A DNA stretch of 64,000 nt from JBBDST01 sp040904765 (GCA_040904765.1 JBBDST010000065.1:3297-67296), one strand, 5' to 3'; counted from the first letter of the stretch, positions 1 to 9,247 are shown. Program-made: numbers and translations. Notes: generated by a model from the letters alone, not told the origin.

Positions 1-668
1 TCCAGGGCCAGACCGTAGAGCGCACCCTGCATCAGGCCGGTCTGCCCGGTTCCGACCAGCACCGCATGCAAGCCGCTGTTGTTGAGGGCTCGAGTCAACG
101 CCGTTGCGGTCGTGCGTTTCCCGATTGCGCAATCGGTACCAAGTACAGCGATGCGCGGACAGGTGACCTTAAGAATATCTCCGCTGAATGTCCGCAGATC
201 TTTCTTGGCACGTGGTCGCCGGATATCGATGATCTGTACGTCGTTGCGGTGGGCGGCGGCAACGAACTCAGGGTCTTCGCTAAGGAACTCGTGTAGACCG
301 TTGACGATGCTTAGACCACGGCACATCGCCTCAAGCAGGACATCACGCTCCAATGGCGAGAGCATCCCGCTCGTAGGTGCGAGCCCGAAGATGAAGAATT
401 CGGGCAGGTCGCGAGCGTGCCGCAATGCGTCGTCGAGATCACGACGAATCGGGATGGCGTTGGCCTCGCCGTCAAGCACAATTCCAGAGTCGAGGCCCGC
501 CTGTTCACTGTCAATCACCGCGAGGATCTCATATCTTTCGCTGTGTCGAACCAGCCCGTTGGCGGTCTTGCCGTCAATCCGACCAAAGTTTGCCTCGCAG
601 TACACCACCGCCGTCGGACGAGCGGTCTGGGTAGCAGCAGGAGACCCGATAACAGGAGAAATCGGCAC
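1..668 (-). CDS. DUF1611 / DgcN-like protein, C-terminus cut by window edge
   Basis: The first about 222 residues of a DUF1611-family protein are visible; the rest lies beyond position 1. An N-terminal Rossmann-like domain (VVYCEANFGRIDGKTANGL) is followed at about residue 176 by a P-loop-like GTDCAIGKRTTATAL and then GTGQTGLMQG, both hallmarks of this family. The best known member, DgcN, is a D-glutamate N-acetyltransferase of D-glutamate catabolism; the assignment of that substrate here is inference. The GTG at 668 is chosen because GAGGTG lies just upstream; another in-frame GTG at 707 lacks a good ribosome site. A GltS-type symporter lies upstream on the same strand. Confidence 0.8.
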   Translation of the reverse strand, partial: MPISPVIGSPAATQTARPTAVVYCEANFGRIDGKTANGLVRHSERYEILAVIDSEQAGLDSGIVLDGEANAIPIRRDLDDALRHARDLPEFFIFGLAPTSGMLSPLERDVLLEAMCRGLSIVNGLHEFLSEDPEFVAAAHRNDVQIIDIRRPRAKKDLRTFSGDILKVTCPRIAVLGTDCAIGKRTTATALTRALNNSGLHAVLVGTGQTGLMQGALYGLAL

Positions 669-708
669 GATGCACCTCGAGGCGATAAGGCTCAGAGGAG
701 GCGACACA

Positions 709-1236
709 TGTCGCGCCGACCCAGATCAGACGGCTATCGAGAAGTCCCCGCTAAGACGAGTGGACCTCTTGATCCTACCAGTAGGACCTGAGCTCTGCGG
801 TGTCCTTTAGGCTTGTTCGTGCCCGGCTGTCGGCTATTCGGTGTGTTGTTTATCACCGTGTTGCGGCTAGGCAGTCCCCCTGCAGTCTCTAACAAATACC
901 AAAGCATGCGCCAGCCAGTCCGCTACGTGAACCTTTCATACCACCCTCATTCCATGGCAGACGAGAGAACTGGCGTAAAACAAACGAGGAGAATAAAGCT
1001 AGCGGTAGACAACGCTTTTTCTTGCCTTTATTGCAGCTGTTTAACCTCGGCTTTATCAAGGTCTGACGATCGTGCCCGCCTTCTTGATGGCGAACGTGTG
1101 CCTGCCGTCAAGATCTCGTAACAATGGGTTTCGTTTGCGATCTGTCGATCTTGGTTCAGTAGAAACACCCGCCAAGGACCATTGAGAAGACTCAACGGGC
1201 AGCAATTTCTGACGGTTTATCGACTGCATGCGACGC
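709..1236. other. Gene-free stretch between gltS-like and DUF1611 genes
   Basis: About 530 bases without a convincing gene. Short open frames exist on both strands (for example 813-1121 plus and 1056-1319 minus), but none has a recognisable domain or a good ribosome site. It may hold the promoter of the DUF1611 gene and a decayed gene remnant; I cannot identify either. Confidence 0.4.
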
Positions 1237-2661
1237 TCAATGTGTTTCCTGCCGATTTTGTTTGGCACCAAAATTACGGATCCCAAACACGATCCAGAAC
1301 ACGGTGAGCACTGTGGCACCTAGTAGCACCGGCACCGGACCAAGTTGGGCTATGAGCGGAATTGAAGCTGCCGTGAACAATCCCCCACCCACAACCGGTT
1401 CAAAAAGCAGTTGCTTGTAACCAAAGGCCTCAAATGCACCCGATTTATTGTCGGGATCTGCCATCCGCATCAGCAACAGACCGGTGACGGTCATTCCCAT
1501 GGACTGCCCGAAATCGCCAAGCCCTCGTTCGTAGGCATAGGTCGGAATAATTCTTGGGGCAAGCAGGAGAAAGGCGCCAATATTCCATGCGATACCTGCA
1601 ACCGCCAAAATCACAAAGGGAGCCAAATTGCCGCCAATTGCGGTAAGGGAAAGCGTGCCGAGCGCCGCCACAATAATCAGGTCAAGGGCAGTACCAGAGA
1701 TGCGGTTCATGAGTTGCCGGTCGATTGCAAATATGCCGGTCCGATCGATAACTATCTGGAGCGCAGCGCCTCCAAGCATTGCCATAGGAAACAACGGCAC
1801 ATGCGTGAGTAGTTCGAAGCCACCGTCCGCAGCCCATGTTGCCTGTTCGAGTGCGGTCAACGCTTCAAGCATCAGCCATCCGATAGCGATTGCAACCGCG
1901 ACGAATCCAAAATGCAGCGAAAGTGGGTCGGTCGTTCCGTCTCGTTCGGGCACATCCTCACGTTCGTCAAAGTCGTCAAACTCCTCGTCATCGTCGTTTG
2001 CGAGTTTTGGATCACCGGATTCGGTGAGGGTGAGCCGACCGGTGCGCACACCCCAGTTGACGATCGCAGTTCCAAACAGGACACCACTGATTAAGCCAAT
2101 AGTCGCCAACCCAAGAGCCAGATCGGTGCCTTCAGCAAAACCGAATGCCTCGAACGTGTCTACAAGACCTGCAGATGTTCCGTGGCCTCCTTGAAATCCG
2201 ATCTCGATTAACGCGCCTGCCATCGGGCTCATCCCAAAAATCGGAGACAAGACGAGCAGTCCTAGGGTGATACCCACGACATACTGTCCCCAGGCGACAC
2301 TTTGACCAAACGCAGCCTGTGGTCCTGCCAGTTGCCAGACTTTACGGATCCCCGGGATCGGTTTACCCAGAAAAAGCGCAGCAAACACCACGTTGATTAA
2401 AATTACGGGCAGTTGCGACCAGACCTGCTCAACCGATTCGGATAAGACTCCATTTGCGAGCAACTCTGGCCCGCCCAACAACGTGACGATGCGACCGAGC
2501 ACCTGAGGGCCCAACAACAGCACCAGCAACCCACCGATAATCGAAGCTGGCAGGAATAGACGGCGAAACACGCTGACTCTTCGTCGGATGAGTTTTGCGA
2601 CAACCAGCACAAGACCGATAGCAAGTAGTGCCCCGAAAACTTCCGGTACCGACAACTGCAA
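1237..2661 (-). CDS. gltS: Sodium/glutamate symporter, GltS (ESS) family
   Basis: A membrane protein of about 474 residues with roughly ten or more hydrophobic segments. Family signatures are FRRLFLPASIIGGLL after the first helix and GFQGGHGTSAGL in the first re-entrant region, equivalent to the GGHGT motif of GltS. A charged DDDEEFDDFDERED stretch forms the central cytoplasmic loop. It would import glutamate with sodium. The longest frame starts at ATG 2733 without a ribosome site. A perfect AGGAGG (2666-2671) precedes TTG 2661 and TTG 2655, and starting there matches the short N-terminus of GltS, so TTG 2661 is used. Its neighbour is a DUF1611 gene linked in other bacteria to D-glutamate use. 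Confidence 0.85.
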   Translation of the reverse strand: MQLSVPEVFGALLAIGLVLVVAKLIRRRVSVFRRLFLPASIIGGLLVLLLGPQVLGRIVTLLGGPELLANGVLSESVEQVWSQLPVILINVVFAALFLGKPIPGIRKVWQLAGPQAAFGQSVAWGQYVVGITLGLLVLSPIFGMSPMAGALIEIGFQGGHGTSAGLVDTFEAFGFAEGTDLALGLATIGLISGVLFGTAIVNWGVRTGRLTLTESGDPKLANDDDEEFDDFDEREDVPERDGTTDPLSLHFGFVAVAIAIGWLMLEALTALEQATWAADGGFELLTHVPLFPMAMLGGAALQIVIDRTGIFAIDRQLMNRISGTALDLIIVAALGTLSLTAIGGNLAPFVILAVAGIAWNIGAFLLLAPRIIPTYAYERGLGDFGQSMGMTVTGLLLMRMADPDNKSGAFEAFGYKQLLFEPVVGGGLFTAASIPLIAQLGPVPVLLGATVLTVFWIVFGIRNFGAKQNRQETH

Positions 2662-2794
2662 CGTGCCTCCTGTGTTTGACAGGCCATTTACCGTACTATC
2701 CGCAAGCACGTTTAGTTGGGTCAGATGCCTCATTCACGACAGCATCCCCAGCCACCGTGACCTTTGTTGGTGATCTGTAGTTCGCGCTTAACGC

Positions 2795-2817
2795 ACCGGT
2801 CATGATCGACGACCGGT
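2795..2817. promoter_or_regulatory. Inverted repeat in divergent gltS/sortase intergenic region
   Basis: Perfect 7-base arms ACCGGTC (2795-2801) and GACCGGT (2811-2817) flank a 9-base spacer. GGTCATGA occurs at 2798-2805 and again at 2819-2826. Position 43 bases before the sortase start fits an operator, but no regulator is identified. Confidence 0.3.
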
Positions 2818-2859
2818 CGGTCATGACGAAAAAGAACCGGACCCCATACCCTCATACAG

Positions 2860-3543
2860 ATGATCAGTCAAACGCTCCGCCGACACCCAGGCTCGCTTGA
2901 GCGTGCGCTATTGATTGCTGCCGTGATGGTTTTGACAGCCTGCACGAATACCGCACAAACCGTGTCTGTTGATGACCAACGCGTCCCTCATCTTTTCACC
3001 GAACCTCAAGCCATCGCGCCTAAAGAGCATGAAGACGCGAGTTTCGATACTAAAAGAAATGCCGACGCGGCCATCATCACAAAGCCGGCCGGGCTTGTCA
3101 TCGAGACACTTGGGGTAGCGATGCCGGTTGTGGCCGTCGGGCTTGAAGATGACGGTGCAATGGAGATCCCTGAGGACGTCATGACTGCAGGCCACTACAA
3201 CCCTGGCGGGTTGGGTGTGCTGCCTGGTAGCCCTGGTACAGCTGTGTTCGCCGCCCATGTTGATTCGCGTCAGCAAGGACGCGGAGCGCTGTATGAACTG
3301 TCGACAATGAACGTAAACGACCTGATTGGTATTGCTAGTCCAGACGGCACAATGCACATGTGGCGGGTCACTGAAGTGGTGACCTACCGTAAGGAAGTGT
3401 TGCCGTTTGACGATCTCTTTACGTTTGCCGGCCCGTCTCGAATCGCCGTAATTACGTGTGGTGGCGAGTTTGACCGCAGTGCTCGCTCTTACACGCATAA
3501 TGTTGTGGTGCTTGCCGAACCAACTGACAGCGCCGCGAGTTAG
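2860..3543 (+). CDS. Sortase (class E/F-like) with lipoprotein signal
   Basis: A 227-residue transpeptidase of the sortase family. The N-terminus carries a hydrophobic segment ending in the lipobox LTAC (Cys28), so it is predicted to be a membrane lipoprotein. The sortase core gives His133 (FAAHVDS), Cys200 (VITCGGEF) and an Arg near 209 (SARSYTHN), the expected His-Cys-Arg triad. Such enzymes attach secreted proteins to the cell envelope. No LPxTG-type substrate is visible nearby. The gene ends in a 4-base convergent overlap with the metallophosphoesterase gene. No clear ribosome site precedes the ATG. Confidence 0.85.
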   Translation: MISQTLRRHPGSLERALLIAAVMVLTACTNTAQTVSVDDQRVPHLFTEPQAIAPKEHEDASFDTKRNADAAIITKPAGLVIETLGVAMPVVAVGLEDDGAMEIPEDVMTAGHYNPGGLGVLPGSPGTAVFAAHVDSRQQGRGALYELSTMNVNDLIGIASPDGTMHMWRVTEVVTYRKEVLPFDDLFTFAGPSRIAVITCGGEFDRSARSYTHNVVVLAEPTDSAAS

Positions 3544-4466
3544 TGTGTAGACATCTCGTCGGGACGCACCCGCGGGACATCGCGCCGGACACGTAACTCT
3601 TCGGTGTCAGTAAAACATGGCAATGGTGGCACCCAGCGTGTCACTGTCGGCGTAAACGTTAACTGGATCGGGTCACGACCAACCACGGTCCAAGTAACGG
3701 TCTGACCCAGTTCGATCACACCCATCGCTGCGGCAGGCGCTCCGCCAGTCGTGAAACTTTCGGTCAATGACTGCTGTGTCAGATGGGTGATCCCGCCAAC
3801 TGTCGTCACCGAATTTTCGTGCACATGTCCTGTAAGGACAACGACGGGAACTGTTGCAAGTTGCAAAGCTGCGCGCATGCGGGCTGACGTTGGGTAGGTG
3901 GAAATCTCTGGGTTATGTTTGAAATAGTAGTTTTCGTGAAAGATCCGGCCTGAGAACGGAACATGGGCGATCACCAGACACGGTCGGTCTGCGTTTTGCA
4001 GCGTCCGAGCGAGCCATACCGTGTCTTCTTCAGCGGGTGAAAAACCCGATTGGTTGGTTTCGCTGCGATAAATCCGGCTGTCGACTCGCCAGACGACGAT
4101 CCGCCAACCGCCAATGTCAAGCGTTTCATGGCCCAGCGGGACACCGAGTAATTCTTCGTTTTCACGCACAGTGAGTTGATCGACATCATGATTGCCGTTG
4201 ATGTGAATACATGGTTTTGGTAGTTGACGAAACATTTGGGCCACTTCAGCCATGTTGCTGCGGTCGGTCGCATGATCCACGTCGTTAATTCGGTCTCCCA
4301 AATCAAGGACGTGGCTGACGTTTGCCTCAGCCACAAACTGGGCAAAGTCGTGCATCAATGCCGGTGCTGTTTCGCCTCGTTTGGTGAACACCGGGGGGCC
4401 GTAATGCACATCGGTTACGACGGCCAGTCTGGCTATCGTCCCGTTCATCGACGTGTCCATCATCAT
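3540..4466 (-). CDS. Calcineurin-like metallophosphoesterase
   Basis: A 308-residue phosphoesterase. Metal-binding motifs appear in order: DVHYG (about residue 19), LGDRIND (about 57), GNHDV (about 95), then AHVPFSG and LTGHVHEN towards the C-terminus. No signal peptide is present, so it is probably cytoplasmic, acting on a nucleotide or phosphodiester; the substrate cannot be inferred. The start lies in an ATGATGATG run just after AAAGG, so the third ATG (4460) is the better-spaced start. It follows the HAD phosphatase gene by 3 bases, which suggests co-transcription. Confidence 0.85.
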   Translation of the reverse strand: MMMDTSMNGTIARLAVVTDVHYGPPVFTKRGETAPALMHDFAQFVAEANVSHVLDLGDRINDVDHATDRSNMAEVAQMFRQLPKPCIHINGNHDVDQLTVRENEELLGVPLGHETLDIGGWRIVVWRVDSRIYRSETNQSGFSPAEEDTVWLARTLQNADRPCLVIAHVPFSGRIFHENYYFKHNPEISTYPTSARMRAALQLATVPVVVLTGHVHENSVTTVGGITHLTQQSLTESFTTGGAPAAAMGVIELGQTVTWTVVGRDPIQLTFTPTVTRWVPPLPCFTDTEELRVRRDVPRVRPDEMSTH

Positions 4467-4469
4467 CCT

Positions 4470-5216
4470 TTACCGGTTGGTGCTGTGGCGTTGATCAACG
4501 TGCATGAAACGAATAGCTGCCGCGGCTGCGGCCGCGCCATCAGTTGCGGCCGTATCGCCAATCATTACGGCGTCTGCGGCTGACACCTCGAACTGTTCAA
4601 GTGCGCGTGTAAGCAGTAACGGTGCGGGTTTACCGATGATTCGTTCAGGTGTCGTGCCGGTGGCTGATGCCACAGCTGCCCACAAAGCTCCTGTTTCTGG
4701 TACAGGGACACCGTCGGGGCGTGGATGGGATGGGTCAGGATTCGTAACCCAAACCGGAGTGCCGGCTGTTACGAGCGCCATCATGTCTGCAAGATCAGTA
4801 AAAGTGAAGGTCGTGTCGCGTGCGAGCAAGACATGCTGAGGGTTTTCATCTGCCCGACATACCGCCAAATCGCAGCTCACTGCGAACTGTTTTAGTGTTT
4901 GTGAGCCGTAGATGACCACAGACGTTTGTGGTTTTTCATGGGCGAGCTGTCGCACTGCCCGCTCGCCGGCCAAAAACGCATGCTCGGCAGGTAAAGCTAA
5001 TCCGAGGCCAGCCAGTCGGGCGGACAGCGTCACGCCGATGTCTTCTGAATTGTTTGATACGACCGCAAGTTTGTGTCGGTACCGGGCGAAAAGCTCGTCA
5101 ACACCGGCCAAGACAGTCGAACCTGAAATCAGGCACCCGTCAAGGTCAGCCAAGATCAGCTGTGCGTTGTCGAACAGTTCCCAGTCGTACGCAGTTAATG
5201 GACGCGACCGGTCCAC
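4470..5216 (-). CDS. HAD-superfamily phosphatase, NagD-like
   Basis: Motif I is ADLDGCLISGS, followed by VVSNNSED (motif II region) and a C-terminal IGKPAPLL...VMIGDTAATD (motifs III/IV), the NagD/CbbY-type layout with a cap domain between. It should dephosphorylate a small phosphorylated metabolite. The open frame extends to 5561, but that extension overlaps the next gene and has no domain. GTG 5216 gives about 248 residues, normal for this family, although no strong ribosome site is visible; GTG 5291 is an alternative. The metallophosphoesterase gene follows immediately. Confidence 0.75.
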   Translation of the reverse strand: MDRSRPLTAYDWELFDNAQLILADLDGCLISGSTVLAGVDELFARYRHKLAVVSNNSEDIGVTLSARLAGLGLALPAEHAFLAGERAVRQLAHEKPQTSVVIYGSQTLKQFAVSCDLAVCRADENPQHVLLARDTTFTFTDLADMMALVTAGTPVWVTNPDPSHPRPDGVPVPETGALWAAVASATGTTPERIIGKPAPLLLTRALEQFEVSAADAVMIGDTAATDGAAAAAAAIRFMHVDQRHSTNR

Positions 5217-5482
5217 TATCGGTTGGCGATCATATGTGTGCGCTCTCCCTCGCTCACCGCATGTAGCCTGAAATTGGGTACTTACCCGCACTACTTTAGA
5301 CCGGCTGGCCAACATGTGGGAGTAGCAATTTGGCGTTGGGCCTGAATTAACCTTTAGAGCGCTGCACGTGCCGCCCATGATCATGGTTACGTCACCGTTG
5401 CGCGCTTGGCGTTGGCATCGGCTGACGACGGTGGTGTGTGTCGTCGCGAGCTGAAAGTGTTGCGTGACGAGGTGTAAGTGAT

Positions 5483-6340
5483 TTAGCGGCCGCGAAACTT
5501 GGGTGGACGTTTGGCAGCGAACGCGGCCTGGCCTTCCAGATAATCCTCTGAACGAAAGCATGCTTCGACGAGTTGCTGGACTGCTTGGGAGTCTTGGATC
5601 TCTTCGGGGCGTTGCGCTTCGGCCAGGGCGCGTCGTGCTGCACGGATGGTAAGAGGCGCGTTTGCACTGATGGTGTCTGCAAGTTCACTCACCGTGTCAT
5701 TAAGGAGTTCGGCTGCGACAACTCGGTTGATGAGACCCATCTCGTACGCCTCATGAGCGTTGAAACGCCGGGCAGTAAACAAAATTTCGGCTGCGAATGC
5801 TGGGTTGACAACGCTCAACAGTTTTTTGATGCCGGCAAGGCCGTAGCCAAGACCAAGGCGTGCGGCGGGAATCGCAAATTGTGCCGTGTCGCTTGCAATC
5901 CGAATGTCGCAGCGCAACGCCAACGCTAGACCACCACCAAGACAGAACCCGTTGATCATCGCAATGCGCGGCTTTTCGGACATTTCCCACACCTGCCAGG
6001 CTTTCCCCAACAGCGCGTCATATTCGGCTCTCGCTGACGGGTCGGTTCTGCGTTCTCCAAATTCGGAGATGTCCGCACCAGAAACGAAAGCCCGCTCCCC
6101 TGCCCCGGTGACGACGATCACACGGACCGTGTCATCCTGATCAAACGTTGTGATAGCGCGGGCAGATGCTTCAGCCATCCCGACCGACAGGGCGTTGAGC
6201 CGTTTCGGATTGTCAAACGTCAACCAACCGACACCGTCACGCACATGAGCGTGCAGTTGATCTGATCCGGTGTCTACATGCACAAAGGGTCCTTTCGCCG
6301 TACTTTTCACGTCAGTTTGTAGGGTCATCGTTGGCGACAC
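5483..6340 (-). CDS. Enoyl-CoA hydratase/isomerase family protein
   Basis: A crotonase-fold protein of about 285 residues. The oxyanion-hole motifs are AFVSGADISEF (about residue 90) and NGFCLGGGLALAL (about 130), and the protein ends in AAKRPPKFRGR. It hydrates or isomerises an acyl-CoA. ATG 6328 is a possible internal start. The gene start overlaps the end of the CoA-transferase gene, so the two are probably one operon that activates an acid as its CoA ester and then hydrates it. Confidence 0.88.
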   Translation of the reverse strand: MSPTMTLQTDVKSTAKGPFVHVDTGSDQLHAHVRDGVGWLTFDNPKRLNALSVGMAEASARAITTFDQDDTVRVIVVTGAGERAFVSGADISEFGERRTDPSARAEYDALLGKAWQVWEMSEKPRIAMINGFCLGGGLALALRCDIRIASDTAQFAIPAARLGLGYGLAGIKKLLSVVNPAFAAEILFTARRFNAHEAYEMGLINRVVAAELLNDTVSELADTISANAPLTIRAARRALAEAQRPEEIQDSQAVQQLVEACFRSEDYLEGQAAFAAKRPPKFRGR

Positions 6341-7502
6341 CGATGACTCGTGATGTGATCATTGCGTCGATACTGGCCGCGTCAAAACCAAGATCAGTGA
6401 GAATCTGCCGGGTGTGCTGTGCTTTGGTTGGAGCAGCAGCCGGAGGTGCCGGGGTTGTTCGGCTCATCACCACCGGGGTGCGCAGCACCGCCGTGGTACC
6501 ACGTTCGGGATGGGTGACGGTGGCAGTAACGTTTAGGTGTTGCACTTGCGGGTCATTAAACACCTGATCGATGGCAAGCACTGGCCCGCATGGCACGCCT
6601 ACTTCATCCAGCGCGGCAACCCAGTGGGCGACTGTTTCAGTTGCAAGGATGTCAGCCACGATTTCATTTAACGCCTCACGGTTACGGCGTCGCTCAAGGG
6701 GTGTAGCAAAGCGGGGATCGTCAAAGCGGGGATCGGACACGACGGTCAACCATGACTGCCATAGACGTGGAGTAGATGCGGCCACGTTGATGTAGCCATC
6801 TTTGGCGACATACGTGCCCATCGGTGCATGATCAGGATGATGATTCCCAACGGGTTTGGCGACCACACCATCGACCGTGTATTTCGCCGCCTGAAAATCA
6901 AGAAAGCTGACCATCGATTGCAAGAGGGAAACTTGCACCCACTGCCCAACACCGGACTGGACACGCTCATAAAGTGCCACCATCAACCCAAATGCCAGCT
7001 GATGTCCTGCCGCTAGATCACTTAGGGCAATACCTGCCCGTAGCGGGCCTGACTCGGGCGTGCCGGTGAGCGACATGAGGCCACTGCGTCCTTGGATAAT
7101 CTGGTCAACTGCACCTTTGGCCGCATCGGGCCCATCTTGGCCATAACCGGAGATGCTGCCATACACCAGTCGTGGATTGAGCGCCGACAGTGTGTCGTAA
7201 TCGACTTTCAGTTTGTGTTTGGTGGGTGAACGGAAGTTCTCTACCACTACATCGGCGGTCGTCACGAGGCGACACAACACCTCATAGCCTTGCCTAGAGG
7301 TGAGGTCTAAAGCAATCACACGCTTGTTTCGGTGCAAGTTCATGTAGTCATACGAACCGTGTGTCCCGCTTAATGATCCTGAATCGGTGTCGAGCGGTTC
7401 GATACGGATGACGTCTGCACCCCAGTCGGCCAACTGGCGAACAGCAGTCGGTCCGGCACGGGCGACAGTGAGGTCAATGACGGTGATGCCGGTAAGCGGC
7501 AT
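6312..7502 (-). CDS. CaiB/BaiF family CoA transferase
   Basis: About 396 residues of a class III CoA transferase: GITVIDLTVARAGP at the N-terminus, ADWGADVIRIEPL, VVENFRSPTKHKL, and the catalytic Asp in ALSDLAAGHQ. It moves CoA between carboxylic acids. The frame stays open to 7826, but ATG 7502 is preceded by GGGGGAGG and matches the family N-terminus. It is followed by the enoyl-CoA hydratase gene with a short overlap, and the gamma-glutamyltransferase gene diverges upstream. Confidence 0.9.
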   Translation of the reverse strand: MPLTGITVIDLTVARAGPTAVRQLADWGADVIRIEPLDTDSGSLSGTHGSYDYMNLHRNKRVIALDLTSRQGYEVLCRLVTTADVVVENFRSPTKHKLKVDYDTLSALNPRLVYGSISGYGQDGPDAAKGAVDQIIQGRSGLMSLTGTPESGPLRAGIALSDLAAGHQLAFGLMVALYERVQSGVGQWVQVSLLQSMVSFLDFQAAKYTVDGVVAKPVGNHHPDHAPMGTYVAKDGYINVAASTPRLWQSWLTVVSDPRFDDPRFATPLERRRNREALNEIVADILATETVAHWVAALDEVGVPCGPVLAIDQVFNDPQVQHLNVTATVTHPERGTTAVLRTPVVMSRTTPAPPAAAPTKAQHTRQILTDLGFDAASIDAMITSRVIGVANDDPTN

Positions 7503-7610
7503 GCCCTCCCCCTTTTCGATTCTCGTTTGAAAGCCTAGAGTGTTCCAAGCAGCTTCGTTACGGGAGAATGCTTGGTGTGCAACGGCATGCCGAGCAAGCA
7601 CAGGTGAAGG

Positions 7611-9218
7611 GTGAAACGTATGCCTGGGATGGTGGTGTGTCCGCAGCCGCGCGCTGCAGATGTCGGAGCCGAAATTTTGGCGTCCGGCGGGTCCGCGTTT
7701 GACGCCGCGGTCGCAACTGCGTTTGCACAGATGATTGCTGACCCGTTCATGTGCGGTATCGGCGGGTTTGGATCTATTCAAGCTTATAGTGCCAACACCG
7801 GCGAGATCACTTCGCTCGATTTTCATACCACCGGCGGTAGCGGCATCGTTGAGGGCATGTGGGCAGCTGACGTGAAAGGTCGTACGGAAGTCTCTGGCTA
7901 CACGCTGTTTGACGATTTTCGCAGCGAGTTAGGCTACACGGCCATCATGACGCCCGGCACAGTCGCCGGCTTTGGTGCGTTTCACAACCGGTTTGGATCA
8001 CGGCCATGGGCTGAACTGTTACAGCCGGCGATCGCGATGGCCAACGATGGTGTTACGGTCACTCCGTTTTTCGCCGAGTACTTGGCCCGCCCACTGGTGC
8101 CTGGCTTACCTGGCGGTATGCAGCGAGTCAGCGCCACCGATGCGTGTCGCAGCATCTATGTGAAGCCAGACGGTTCGCTGTACGCAGTTGGCGACACACT
8201 TCGTAATCCTGACTATGGCGCGACGTTGGCGCAGATCGCAGCCGAAGGACCGGAAACGTTTTACACCGGGCCCCTCAGTGAACGGCTCGCAGCTGACCTT
8301 GAAGCCAACGGCTCTTATGTCACGCGGGACGATCTGGCCGGCTACAAACCGATCTGGCAAAAGCCGGTCACTGGCACCTACCGTGGCTACACCCTCTCGT
8401 CGGTACCGCCACCAGCCTCCGGGGTGACACTGATCCAGATTCTGCAGATCTTGGATCATTTTCCGCTTGCCACCATGGCACACGGGTCAGCGGAACATTT
8501 GGATCTCGTTGCGCGGGCAATGGCCGCAGCACATCACGACCGTGAGCTGTGGCTAGCTGATCCGCACTTCACCGACGTGCCAGTTGATGACATGGTGTCA
8601 CGCGAACGAGCAGCATTCTGGGCCGAAAAGATTGCTTCTGGTGAACTTCCGCCAGGCGCCAAAGCCACCGAACCCTCAGCGACCACCCAACTGTGTATCG
8701 CTGACGAGGCCGGCAACGTCGTGAGTTGCACCCATTCGCTTGGTACCGGTTCAGGTGCGGTTACCCCAGGGGCCGGGTTTGTGTACAACAACTCGATGAA
8801 ACTGTTTGACCCGTTCCCTGGCGGCAAGAACGCCATGATGCCTGGTAAAGCCAGAGTCACCGGGATGGTGCCGACTCTTATTTTGAAAGACGGTGTGCCG
8901 GTGATGTCGGCCGGCGCGCCGGGCGGTAGTGTGATTATCAGCGCCGTCGCACAGTCGATCTCTAACGTGATTGATTTTGGCATGAGCCCTGCTGAAGCGG
9001 TGGCTGCACCACGCATCCACTGCGAATCAGGGCCGATCGAAGCCGAAGCACGCATGCCTGATCGGGTCAAACGTGAACTTGAATCTCTGGGTCATACGGT
9101 GCGTCGGTCTGCGCGCAGCTACGACATGATGATGTCGTATGCGCATCTGCTTGAACTTGATCCGGTGATGCGTGGCGGCGCAGATCCTCGTTCTGGTGGC
9201 GGCGTCGCTTGGGCGTAG
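7611..9218 (+). CDS. Gamma-glutamyltransferase family protein
   Basis: A 535-residue Ntn-hydrolase. The N-terminal signature is AADVGAEILASGGSAFDAAV; the autoprocessing region is SATTQLCIADEAGNVVSCTH (about residue 358), where the first Thr would become the catalytic nucleophile. The C-terminal domain has SAGAPGGSVI and EARMPDRVKRELESLGH. There is no signal peptide, so a cytoplasmic role is likely; gamma-glutamyl peptide hydrolysis or acylase activity is expected. The start may be GTG 7611 or ATG 7620, both behind AGGTGAAGG. The SCO6745-like gene follows closely. Confidence 0.88.
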   Translation: MKRMPGMVVCPQPRAADVGAEILASGGSAFDAAVATAFAQMIADPFMCGIGGFGSIQAYSANTGEITSLDFHTTGGSGIVEGMWAADVKGRTEVSGYTLFDDFRSELGYTAIMTPGTVAGFGAFHNRFGSRPWAELLQPAIAMANDGVTVTPFFAEYLARPLVPGLPGGMQRVSATDACRSIYVKPDGSLYAVGDTLRNPDYGATLAQIAAEGPETFYTGPLSERLAADLEANGSYVTRDDLAGYKPIWQKPVTGTYRGYTLSSVPPPASGVTLIQILQILDHFPLATMAHGSAEHLDLVARAMAAAHHDRELWLADPHFTDVPVDDMVSRERAAFWAEKIASGELPPGAKATEPSATTQLCIADEAGNVVSCTHSLGTGSGAVTPGAGFVYNNSMKLFDPFPGGKNAMMPGKARVTGMVPTLILKDGVPVMSAGAPGGSVIISAVAQSISNVIDFGMSPAEAVAAPRIHCESGPIEAEARMPDRVKRELESLGHTVRRSARSYDMMMSYAHLLELDPVMRGGADPRSGGGVAWA

Positions 9219-9247
9219 CCACATCATTTCAATCGTTGAGGAAAACT

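Noticed and set aside
79..810. Long plus-strand open frame
   Set aside because: It is antisense to the DUF1611 gene, is rich in Ser/Arg and has no domain; the minus strand gives a clear P-loop family protein.
813..1121. 102-codon plus-strand frame
   Set aside because: No ribosome site, no domain and unlikely composition.
4470..5561. 363-residue version of the HAD phosphatase
   Set aside because: The N-terminal extension overlaps the neighbouring hydratase gene and shows no domain.
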